Both the position numbers and the translations under genes were made by a program. The notes under the pieces are model-generated. The model saw only the letters and a program-made list of their open reading frames with translations. It was not told where the DNA came from and ran no database searches. This document shows, one piece after another, positions 23,948 through 31,582 of a DNA stretch of 64,000 bases. This DNA is from JAEUHO01 sp046350655 (GTDB lineage Bacteria > Planctomycetota > PLA2 > JAEUHO01): assembly GCA_046350655.1 (NCBI GenBank), contig JAXMAB010000006.1:434001-498000 (forward strand), read 5' to 3'. Positions within the stretch are counted from its first letter, which is position 1; every line of letters begins with the position of its first letter.

Positions 23948-25461
23948 CCGCCGACCTCGAGGTCCTGCGCCGCGCCCCCGCGGCCGCGGAGGCCCCGCGC
24001 CGGGGCGGCCGCGTGGTGGTCGGCACGGTCGTCGTGCTCGGCGCGCTCGCGTGGGCGGCGTTCCTCCTGCGCGACGTCTGGTCGCCGCCGAAGGTCGTGC
24101 GGACCGCGCGCGTCGTCGTCGAGTCCGGCGGCGCCGCGCGGGCGGCGACGGTGTTCGACGCGACCGGCTGGGTCGAGCCCGACCCGTTCCCGATCCAGGT
24201 CCGACCCCTCGTGGACGGGGTCGTCGAGAAGTTCGAGGTCGTCGAGGGCGACGTCGTGAAGGCGGGCGAGACGGTGCTCGCGCGGCTGCGCAACGTGGAC
24301 CTCGAGGCCGAGGTCGAGAAGCTCGAGCAGACGCTCCTCCACACGCGGGCCCACCTGCCGGAGGTCGCGGCGGACGCGGCCGAGGCGAAGCGCCGGCTCG
24401 AGCTGAAGATCGCGCTGCGGGCCGACGTCGCGCGGCTCGAGGGCGAGGAGCAGGTCACGCAGGCCGACGAAGCCACTTCGAAGGCCGAAGTCGAGGTCGC
24501 GCGGCGGCAACTCGCCGTCGCGCGCGCCGAGCTCTCGGCGCAGGAGGCGCTCGAACGCGGCGGCGGCGGCCTGCCGGTCGCGCGGGCCCGCGCGGAAGCG
24601 GCCGTCGCGGCGGCCGAGGCGGAGATCGTCGCGAAGGAGGCGGCCGTCGCGCGGGCCTCCGCGGGGCTCGCGTCGGTCCGGCTGCAACTCGCGGTGGCGC
24701 GCGACGCGCTCGCGCACCCGGTCGAGCTCGAGGCGGCGGTCGCGCGGGTCGCGGCGCACTACGAAGCGGCGAAGATCGACATCAACGTCGGCGAGACGGA
24801 GCTGGCCGTCGCCAAACGCTACGTCGCGCTGCTCGAGGTGCGGTCCCCGGTGGACGGCGTCGTGATGCTGCGACGTTCGGCCCCCGGCGCGGCCGTGGGC
24901 CCGGGCGTCGGGATGCGGCGGGGCGAGGGCTCCGTGCTGACCGGCGGCGAGGGCGTCCTCGTGGACCTCTACGACCCGAAGCGGCTGCAGGTGAAGGTGA
25001 ACGTGCAGCTCGCCAACGTCAGCCTCGTGGGCCGCGGGCAGGCCGTCGAGCTGACCCTCGACGCGATCCCCGGCCGCACGTTCCGCGGCGAGGTCGTGCG
25101 CCTGACGTCGCTGGCCGACCGGAACAACAACACGCTCGAGGGCAAGGTCCGCATCCTCGACCCGGACCCGCTCATGCGGCCCGAGATGGTGGTGCGCGCG
25201 CGGTTCCTCGTGCCGAAGGGCACGGCGGCCGTCGGCGACGGCGTCGCCGCCCGCGTCCTCGTCCCCAAGGCCGCGCTGCGCGACGGCGCGGTGTACGTGT
25301 TCGACCCGCGTCGCGACGGCCGCGCCCGGCGCGTGGCCGTCGAGCGCGTGGGCGACGCCGGCGACGCGGTCGAGGTCAAGGGCGCCCTGTCCGAGACCCA
25401 GCGCGTCATCCTCGACGCCGTCGACGACGGGCAGCGCGTGACGGACGGGGGGGGCGCATGA
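23944..25461 (+). CDS. HlyD-like periplasmic adaptor (membrane fusion protein)
   Basis: 505 residues. The ATG overlaps the TolC stop (ATGA). One membrane helix at residues 24-42 (VVVGTVVVLGALAWAAFLL) is followed by a lipoyl half-motif (VRPLVDGVVEKFEVVEGDVVKAGETVLARL), a long alpha-helical hairpin (about 120-290), the returning lipoyl half (LLEVRSPVDGVVMLR) and beta-barrel domains (LVDLYDPKRLQVKVNV). It bridges an inner-membrane ABC transporter and a TolC channel. The long hairpin suits direct docking to TolC. It is in an operon with overlapping ATPase and permease genes, resembling MacA. Confidence 0.9.
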   Translation: MTADLEVLRRAPAAAEAPRRGGRVVVGTVVVLGALAWAAFLLRDVWSPPKVVRTARVVVESGGAARAATVFDATGWVEPDPFPIQVRPLVDGVVEKFEVVEGDVVKAGETVLARLRNVDLEAEVEKLEQTLLHTRAHLPEVAADAAEAKRRLELKIALRADVARLEGEEQVTQADEATSKAEVEVARRQLAVARAELSAQEALERGGGGLPVARARAEAAVAAAEAEIVAKEAAVARASAGLASVRLQLAVARDALAHPVELEAAVARVAAHYEAAKIDINVGETELAVAKRYVALLEVRSPVDGVVMLRRSAPGAAVGPGVGMRRGEGSVLTGGEGVLVDLYDPKRLQVKVNVQLANVSLVGRGQAVELTLDAIPGRTFRGEVVRLTSLADRNNNTLEGKVRILDPDPLMRPEMVVRARFLVPKGTAAVGDGVAARVLVPKAALRDGAVYVFDPRRDGRARRVAVERVGDAGDAVEVKGALSETQRVILDAVDDGQRVTDGGGA

Positions 25462-26168
25462 GCTTCCTCTCGATCCGGCGCGTCACGAAGACCTACGTCA
25501 CGCGGTCCGAGGACGTGACGCCGCTCCGGGAGCTCGACCTCGAGATCGGGCGCGGCGAGTTCGTCGCGCTCATGGGCCCGTCCGGCAGCGGCAAGACGAC
25601 GCTGCTCAACCTGATCGCGGGGATCGACCAGCCCACCTCGGGCACGATCCACGTCGGCGACGACGAGATCTCGTCGATGTCGGCGCGGGCGCTCGCGAAG
25701 TGGCGGACGCGCCACGTGGGGTTCGTCTTCCAGCAGTACAACCTCGTGCCGGTGCTCTCGGCCGCCGAGAACGTCGAGGTGCCGCTGCTCCTCCTGCCGC
25801 TGTCGCGGGCGGAGCGGCGCGCGAAGGTCGCGACCGCGCTCGAGGCCGTCGGGCTGACGGACCGGGCGCACCACCTGCCGCGGGCGCTGTCCGGCGGCCA
25901 GCAGCAGCGCGTGGCCGTCGCGAGGGCGCTGGTCGCGGGCCCCGACCTCGTCCTCGCCGACGAGCCGACGGGCAACCTCGACGAGGTGGCGGCCGAGGCG
26001 ATCCTCGCGCTGCTCTCGACGCTGCACCGCCGGTTCGGTCAGACGTTCGTGATGGTGACGCACGACCCGCGCGCCGCGGCGACCGCGGAACGCGTCGTCC
26101 GGCTCGACAAGGGCCGCATCCACGCGGACGAGCGCCGCGCGGCGCCCGCCGCGGGGGGGCCGTCGTGA
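25458..26168 (+). CDS. ABC transporter ATPase, MacB/LolD type
   Basis: 236 residues, starting with an ATGA overlap. Walker A GPSGSGKTT at 40-48, Q-loop FQQYNLVPVLSAAENVEVPL, signature LSGGQQQRVAVARAL at 144-158, Walker B VLADEPTGNLD at 165-175 and H-loop VTHDPR. The TGNLD sequence after Walker B is typical of the LolD/MacB/FtsE group that powers FtsX-type permeases and mechanotransmission rather than channel transport. It pairs with the two permeases encoded immediately after it. Confidence 0.93.
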   Translation: MSFLSIRRVTKTYVTRSEDVTPLRELDLEIGRGEFVALMGPSGSGKTTLLNLIAGIDQPTSGTIHVGDDEISSMSARALAKWRTRHVGFVFQQYNLVPVLSAAENVEVPLLLLPLSRAERRAKVATALEAVGLTDRAHHLPRALSGGQQQRVAVARALVAGPDLVLADEPTGNLDEVAAEAILALLSTLHRRFGQTFVMVTHDPRAAATAERVVRLDKGRIHADERRAAPAAGGPS

Positions 26169-27304
26169 TCTTCCTCCGCTTCCTCCCCTACGTCGCGCGC
26201 ACCGTGCGCCGGGCGCCCGTGCGCTCGCTCCTGACGGTCCTCGGCACCGCGCTCGCGCTCGCGGTGTTCGCGTTCGTCCGGACGCTCGAGGGCGGCGTGG
26301 AAGCGTTCAACCGCTCGGCCGCGCGGCCCGTGCTCGTCGTGTTCCAGCAGAGCCGGTGGTGCCCGCTGACCTCCCAGCTCCCCGAGCGCTACCTCGGCGA
26401 CCTGCAGAAGCTCGACGGCGTCGAGGCCGTGCTCCCGACGACGGTCTTCGTCAACAAGTGCTCGACGAACCTCGACCTCGTCGCGCTCCACGGGGTCGAC
26501 CCGGCCCGCCTCGGCGGCGTGCAGGACCTCACGGTGCGCGAGGGCGACCTCGCGGGCTGGGCGGCCGACCGCTCGGCCGCGCTCGTGGGCTCGCGGCTCG
26601 CGAGCCGGCGCGGGCTCAAGGTGGGCGACCGCGCGCAGCTGGCGGGCATGAGCGTCGTCGTGAAGGCCATCGTGGACGGCAAGGGGCCCGGCGTCGACAA
26701 CGTCGCGTTCGTCCACGACCAGACCCTGCAGCTGCAGCGCGGGATGCTCGGCCAGACCACCGAGTACCTGGTGCGGCTCAAGGACGGCGCCGACCCCGCG
26801 GCGGTGGCCCGCGCCATCGACGGGCGGTTCGCGAGCGACGAGGCGCCGACGGACACGAAGTCGCTCCAGGCCTTCGTGCAGGGCGCCATCGGCGAGGTCA
26901 CGGAGCTCGTGCACTTCGCCCGGCTCCTCGGCTACCTCGCGGTCGTCGTGGTGACGCTGATCCTCTCGAACACCGTGTTCATCAGCAGCCAGACCCGCGC
27001 GCAGGAGCTCGGCGCGCTCGAGACGATCGGGCTCACGAAGCCGAAGCTCGCGGGCCTCGTCGTCGCCGAGGGCCTGCTCCTCGCGCTCGTCGGCGGGACG
27101 GTCGGCACCCTGGCCGTCGCGGCCTACTTCCACCTCGTCCCGACCACGCTCGGCATCGAGAGCTACGGCATCGACTTCGTCGGCGGCCCCGACGTCGTCG
27201 TCGCCGGGCTGGTCGCGTCGGTGCTCGTCGGGCTCGTGGCGTCGCTCCCGCCGGCGCTGCAGGCCGTCCTCCGCCCCGTGGCCGACGCGGTGAGGCCCGC
27301 CTGA
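26165..27304 (+). CDS. FtsX/MacB-type ABC permease
   Basis: 379 residues from GTG 26165 (GTGA overlap). One N-terminal helix (RSLLTVLGTALALAVFAFV) is followed by a periplasmic MacB-like domain of about 230 residues and three C-terminal helices (GYLAVVVVTLILSNTVFI and two more), the FtsX layout. The periplasmic domain has two cysteines (SRWCPLTSQ and VNKCSTNLD) that may form a disulfide or metal site. A 1-bp overlap (TGATG) couples it to a second permease, so the transporter is probably a heterodimer. Confidence 0.88.
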   Translation: MIFLRFLPYVARTVRRAPVRSLLTVLGTALALAVFAFVRTLEGGVEAFNRSAARPVLVVFQQSRWCPLTSQLPERYLGDLQKLDGVEAVLPTTVFVNKCSTNLDLVALHGVDPARLGGVQDLTVREGDLAGWAADRSAALVGSRLASRRGLKVGDRAQLAGMSVVVKAIVDGKGPGVDNVAFVHDQTLQLQRGMLGQTTEYLVRLKDGADPAAVARAIDGRFASDEAPTDTKSLQAFVQGAIGEVTELVHFARLLGYLAVVVVTLILSNTVFISSQTRAQELGALETIGLTKPKLAGLVVAEGLLLALVGGTVGTLAVAAYFHLVPTTLGIESYGIDFVGGPDVVVAGLVASVLVGLVASLPPALQAVLRPVADAVRPA

Positions 27305-28443
27305 TGCTCCCGCTCGGCTACGCCCTGCGGAACCTCGCGCGCCGCCGCGTGCGGACGGCCCTCACGTTCGTGGGGCTCGGCCTGATCACGGTCCTCGTGA
27401 TCCTCATGGCGGGCTTCGCGCGCGGCCTCGACCGCAGCGTCGCCGCGAGCGCCCACGACGACGTCGCGGTCGTCGTGGGCGCCGCCGGCGAGACCGACCT
27501 CATCCGCTCGTTCCTCGCGGAGGGCGCCGCGCGCGACATCGCGCTGTCGGCGCCGTCCGTGGCCGAGGTGGACGGGCGCCGCGCCGCGAGCATCGAGCTC
27601 CACACGGCGACGCGCGTCGGCGACCGCGTGGGGCTCCTGCGCGGGGTCACGCGCGAGGCGTACCTCGTCCACACGGCCGTCGTCGTCGTCGAGGGCGTCG
27701 AGCCCCGCGGCCCGTACGAGCTGATGGCCGGCCGCCTCGCCGCGGCGCGCATGGCGATGCCCGACGAGGCGCTCGCCGTGGGCCGGACGATCCGGCTCGA
27801 GGGCCACGACTGGAAGGTCGTGGGCCGGTTCGCCGCGCCGGGCACGGTGCTCGAGGCCGAGCTCTGGGGCCGCCTCGAGGACGTCAAGGCCGCCTCCCGC
27901 CGCATCGACGTGTCGTGCGTCGCCCTGCGCATGAAGGACCCCGCCGACTTCCCCCGCATCCACCTCTTCGCGACGCAGAACCTGCGGTTCGAGGCCACGG
28001 CGGTCCGCCAGAGCGAGATCTTCGCCGCGCTCCGCACCGCCCTCGAGCCCGTGTCGGTCCTCGCGTGGGTGATGGCCGCCCTCGTGCTCGTCGCGGGCGT
28101 GTTCGGCTGCGCCAACACCATGTTCGCCGCCGTCCTCGCGCGCACGCGCGAGATGGGGGCGCTGCGCGCCATCGGCTACGGGCCCGGGGCCGTCGCCGTC
28201 TCGCTGCTCGAGGAGTCCGTGCTCCTCGCCGGCGCGGCGGGGCTCGTCGGGTTCGCCGCCGCGTCCGCGGTGGGCGAGATCCCGCTGCGGTTCCCGCTCG
28301 GCGCGTTCTTCGTCGACCTCGGCTCGGGCGTGCGGTTCCTCGGGCTCGCCGCCGCCCTCGCCGCGGGGCTGCTCGGCGGGATCGTCCCCGCCCTGCGCGC
28401 CGTCCGCATGTCGTTGCCCGACGCCCTCGGAGGGAAGCTGTGA
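27304..28443 (+). CDS. FtsX/MacB-type ABC permease (second subunit)
   Basis: 379 residues, the same length as its neighbour and the same layout: N-terminal helix (TALTFVGLGLITVLVILMAGF), a large periplasmic domain and three C-terminal helices with GCANTMFAAVLARTREMGALRAIG, the conserved FtsX-family cytoplasmic loop. It completes a HlyD-ATPase-permease-permease export machine related to MacAB-TolC. Substrates of such systems include lipoproteins, peptides and antibiotics; none can be named here. Its stop overlaps the GTG of the next gene. Confidence 0.88.
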   Translation: MLPLGYALRNLARRRVRTALTFVGLGLITVLVILMAGFARGLDRSVAASAHDDVAVVVGAAGETDLIRSFLAEGAARDIALSAPSVAEVDGRRAASIELHTATRVGDRVGLLRGVTREAYLVHTAVVVVEGVEPRGPYELMAGRLAAARMAMPDEALAVGRTIRLEGHDWKVVGRFAAPGTVLEAELWGRLEDVKAASRRIDVSCVALRMKDPADFPRIHLFATQNLRFEATAVRQSEIFAALRTALEPVSVLAWVMAALVLVAGVFGCANTMFAAVLARTREMGALRAIGYGPGAVAVSLLEESVLLAGAAGLVGFAAASAVGEIPLRFPLGAFFVDLGSGVRFLGLAAALAAGLLGGIVPALRAVRMSLPDALGGKL

Positions 28444-28976
28444 CCCACGCCCGCCGTCCGTCCCCCGTCCTCGCGGCGCTCGTCGCCGCCCTCCTCGCGT
28501 CGGCCGGCTGCGGCGCGAAGGAGGCCGGCCCCGCGCCCGCGGCGTCGTCGCCGTCCTTCCTCCTCGCCGCCGACCCGGGCGAGGCGGTGAGCGTCGAGGA
28601 GGCGCGCCGCCGGGGCGCCGCCGACGAGGTCGTCGTCGTCGGGCGCGTCCGCGAGATCACGAAGGGCCTCGCCGCCTTCACCCTCGTGGACCTCTCGCAG
28701 AAGTACTGCGGCCAGACGGAGATGGAGGGGTGCCCCACGCCGTGGGACTACTGCTGCATCCCGAAGGAGGAGCTGGCCCGCCACATGATCGGCGTGTCGG
28801 TGCGCGCCGGGAACGACGTGGCGCTCGGCGACGTCGGCCGCGACCTGCGCAACCTCGACGTCGTGGCGGTGCGCGGCCGGCTCGTGAAGGAGAAGGACGA
28901 GGTCTTCCTGCACGCGACGGGCTGGTTCCGCCGCGAGCGTCCGAAACTGCCCGACGGCCTCGAGTTCCCGCGCTGA
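28440..28976 (+). CDS. Cys-rich OB-fold-like lipoprotein
   Basis: 178 residues from GTG 28440 (GTGA overlap with the permease). A lipoprotein signal has its lipobox at LLASAGC (Cys24). The core strands (DEVVVVGRVREITKGLAAFTLVDL.. VSVRAGND.. LDVVAVRGRLVKEKDEVFLHATGWFRR) look like an OB fold. A striking insert, KYCGQTEMEGCPTPWDYCC, has four cysteines and probably binds a metal. I have no function for it. Its coupling to the exporter suggests a surface or periplasmic accessory. Confidence 0.65.
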   Translation: MTHARRPSPVLAALVAALLASAGCGAKEAGPAPAASSPSFLLAADPGEAVSVEEARRRGAADEVVVVGRVREITKGLAAFTLVDLSQKYCGQTEMEGCPTPWDYCCIPKEELARHMIGVSVRAGNDVALGDVGRDLRNLDVVAVRGRLVKEKDEVFLHATGWFRRERPKLPDGLEFPR

Positions 28977-29024
28977 ACGGCGGGGGAGGCGCCGGAGGTT
29001 CCCGCCCCGGCGGGCGCCGGAAGG

Positions 29025-29342
29025 CTACGGCTGCTTGTAGCCGTACCGGACGGGGTCGGCCTTCATGGCCGCGACGTAGCGCTCCGGGTCCTTCAGGAAT
29101 TGCACCGAGCAGCCCGGGCAGCAGAAGCCGTAGCGCTCGCCCTTGTACTCGGTGCTGTCGCCCTGGACCACGGGCTTGCGCATGATCGGGCAGAGCCCGT
29201 TCACGGTGCCGGCCGACTTCGCGGCGGCCGCGACCGCGGCCGGCGAGAACTCGTCCACGTTCTTCCCGCCGCACCCCGACGCCGCGAAGGCGGCGGCGAG
29301 GGCGAGCACGAGGGAGGCGAGGGCGAGCGGCGGTCGGCGCAT
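29025..29342 (-). CDS. YHS-domain lipoprotein
   Basis: 105 residues. The signal and lipobox (LAAAFAASGC, Cys24) place it on a membrane facing the periplasm. A YHS-like domain follows: NGLCPIMRKPVV, YKGERYGFCCPGCSVQFLKDPERYVAAM. YHS domains often bind heavy metals through CP and CCPGC cysteines, and accompany copper-handling systems. It is convergent with the export operon, not part of it. The ATG at 29342 is 18 bp from a TAGGAT hexamer. Confidence 0.82.
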   Translation of the reverse strand: MRRPPLALASLVLALAAAFAASGCGGKNVDEFSPAAVAAAAKSAGTVNGLCPIMRKPVVQGDSTEYKGERYGFCCPGCSVQFLKDPERYVAAMKADPVRYGYKQP

Positions 29343-29360
29343 GGGGGGACTCCGGGCCCC

Positions 29361-29366
29361 ATCCTA
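29361..29366 (-). promoter_or_regulatory. -10-like TAGGAT before the YHS lipoprotein gene
   Basis: GCGTAGGATGGG on the minus strand, 18 bp before the ATG at 29342, in the 29 bp gap to the upstream gene's stop. Confidence 0.4.
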
Positions 29367-29371
29367 CGCGG

Positions 29372-31582
29372 TCAGCGGGGCGCCGCACGCTCCACGAGCG
29401 GCGCCAGCAGCCGCTCGACGGGCGCGAAGTCGTCCCGCAGCGGCTCGGCCGCGAACCGCGCCTCGAGCGCATCGAGTTCGTCGTGCGACCACACGTGGAC
29501 CGGCAGCGGCGGGCCCTCCGGGTCGGCGGGGTCGGTGCGCGCGAGGCCCTCGAGGTCGATCGGCGCGTCGGACGCCACGAACACGAAGTTCCACGGCCAC
29601 GCGGTCTCGCGCCCGACGCTGATCGCCTCCACGTGCCGGAACGCGGCGCGCAGCGTCGCCCGCGACGCCGCGAGGAAGCGGCCGGTCTCGAACACGTCGA
29701 TCGTGTTCGCGAGGTAGACGCCGTCGGGGGCGAGGACCGCGCGGACCTCCCGCAGGAACTCGAGCGTGGTGAGGTGCCACGGGACCCCGACGTCGCCGAA
29801 CGCGTCGGCGAACACGAGGTCCCACGGCGCGGGCCGGCCGTCGGGGCCCGTCGGCACCCCGGCCCGGACCACGGTGCGGCCGTCCTCGTGCTCCCACGTG
29901 AGCCCCGCCGGCGGCGCGTCGAGGCCGAGGCGGGCCTCCGCCGCGCGCGTCACGAGCGGGTCGATCTCGGCCACGTGCACCGTGGCGCCGGGCCAGCGGC
30001 GCAGGAGCGCCCGCGGCGCGGTGTACGTGCCGCCGCCGAGGAACAGCGCGCGCAGCGCCGGACGCCCGCCGCGCAGGTGCCGCGCCACGGCGTCGTACAT
30101 CGTCCCGTACTTCGAGCCGATCCACGTCGGGTCGCCGAGGTCGTGGATGCCGTGCGTGCGCGCGTCGAGCTTCATCCGCACCACGTCGCGGTGGTACGCG
30201 TCGGCCTCGGGCGCCCGCTCGACGAGCACGCGGCCGTACGGCCCGTCGGCCACCCACGTGCCCGCGGCGTCGGGTCGGACGCCGAGCGCGAGGCCGGCCT
30301 CGCGCAGCGGCGCGACGTCGAGGCGCGCGACCGCCGTGAGCCCGAGCGCGGCCAGGGCCACGACGGCGGGCAGGGCGCGCCGGACCGCGAGGCCCGTCGC
30401 GAGGACGGCCAGCAGCGCCGACAGCCCCGCGGCGGCGCCCTCGATGCGCAGCGCGGGCACGAGGCCCGGCCCCGCGACGAGGACCCCCGCGAGCGCGCCC
30501 ACCGTGCCCGCGGCCGACACGAGGCCCGCGCGGCGCCCCGGGTCGCCGTGCCCCGCGACGGCGGCCCTCGCCAGGATCGGCGGCAGGGTCCCGAGCGCGG
30601 TGAAGAGCGGGAGGTAGGCGATCGCGACGCCGACCGCCGTGCGGACGCCGAACGCGTGGTCGAGCGTGCGCATCTCGACCACCGCGCGCGACGTCCACGC
30701 CGTCGCGACGCCGAGGACCGCCGCGAGCACGAGGGCCGCGACCGCCGCGCGCCGCGGGCCCGCGCGGTCGGCCCACGGCCCGCCCGCCATCCCGCCGAGC
30801 GACAGGCCCGCGAGCACGACGACGAAGATCGCGGTCCACGCCTCGAGGCTCGAGCCCGCGTCGAGCGCCACGCGCCGCGCGGCGACGACCTCGAACGCGA
30901 GGGTCGCGGCGCCCACCAGCGCGTTCCACGCGGCCGGCGCGCGCAGGGGCACGGCGTCGGCGCGCGGCGCGCGCACCGCGGCGTCCCCGCCGTCGCCGCG
31001 CGGGGCCGGGTCCGCGCCGAGACGGCCGAGCGCGGTCAGGGCGAGGAGGCCCGCGACCGCCCACGCGGCCGTCGGCACCGCCACCCACGGCACGAGGCCG
31101 TACGACGTACCCCACGTGCCGAGCACGCTGCCCACCGCGCCGGCCGCGGCGAGCAGGCCGAGGGCGCGGCCGCGGTGCCGCGCGTGACGCAGCGCCCGCG
31201 CGGCCGCGACGGGGTAGACCGACCCGAGGGCCACGCACGGCAGGAAGCCGCCCGCGAGCATGCCGGCGAAGGCGCGCGTCGCGACGCCGCCCGGCGCCGC
31301 GCCCGCGGCCGCGCGCGCGAGGAACGGCGCGACGGCGGCGAGGAGCGCGGCCCACGCGAGCCGGCGGGCCTCGCGTACCGGGGCGTCGTCCGCGTCCGCG
31401 CCACGGCCGCCGAGGGCCGAGCCGAGCGCGAGGCCCGTGAGCACCACCGCGATGCCCGCGGTCCACACCGCGGACGTCGTGCCGACCTCGGGCGCGAGGC
31501 GGCGGGGGAGGAGGATCTCGAGCGCCATCGTCGCGGCGCCGACGAGCGCGACGGAGGCGGAGGCGGGCAGCACGCGGCGCAT
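29372..31582 (-). CDS. membrane-fused spermidine-synthase-like protein (copy 2)
   Basis: 736 residues. The N-terminal ~430 residues form about 12 hydrophobic helices in two repeats, beginning ALVGAATMALEILLPRRLAPEVGTT and ALVGAATLAFEVVAARRVAL. This is the transporter-like part of fused spermidine synthases. The C-terminal ~290 residues are a Rossmann aminopropyltransferase-like domain: LFLGGGTYTAPRALLRRWP, VAEIDPLVT, LVFADAFGDVGVPWHLTTLEFL. The family is widespread, but genuine polyamine synthesis is unproven for membrane-fused members. The ATG at 31582 overlaps by 1 bp the stop of its paralogue, so the two are coupled. A REP-like core lies within a loop codon stretch near 31365. Confidence 0.82.
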   Translation of the reverse strand: MRRVLPASASVALVGAATMALEILLPRRLAPEVGTTSAVWTAGIAVVLTGLALGSALGGRGADADDAPVREARRLAWAALLAAVAPFLARAAAGAAPGGVATRAFAGMLAGGFLPCVALGSVYPVAAARALRHARHRGRALGLLAAAGAVGSVLGTWGTSYGLVPWVAVPTAAWAVAGLLALTALGRLGADPAPRGDGGDAAVRAPRADAVPLRAPAAWNALVGAATLAFEVVAARRVALDAGSSLEAWTAIFVVVLAGLSLGGMAGGPWADRAGPRRAAVAALVLAAVLGVATAWTSRAVVEMRTLDHAFGVRTAVGVAIAYLPLFTALGTLPPILARAAVAGHGDPGRRAGLVSAAGTVGALAGVLVAGPGLVPALRIEGAAAGLSALLAVLATGLAVRRALPAVVALAALGLTAVARLDVAPLREAGLALGVRPDAAGTWVADGPYGRVLVERAPEADAYHRDVVRMKLDARTHGIHDLGDPTWIGSKYGTMYDAVARHLRGGRPALRALFLGGGTYTAPRALLRRWPGATVHVAEIDPLVTRAAEARLGLDAPPAGLTWEHEDGRTVVRAGVPTGPDGRPAPWDLVFADAFGDVGVPWHLTTLEFLREVRAVLAPDGVYLANTIDVFETGRFLAASRATLRAAFRHVEAISVGRETAWPWNFVFVASDAPIDLEGLARTDPADPEGPPLPVHVWSHDELDALEARFAAEPLRDDFAPVERLLAPLVERAAPR
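31365..31380 (-). repeat. REP-like core inside a membrane-loop coding stretch
   Basis: CGGGCCTCGCGTACCG has the same variant sequence as the 3' arm of the hairpin at 48432. It encodes VREARR-type residues in a predicted cytoplasmic loop. Confidence 0.4.
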
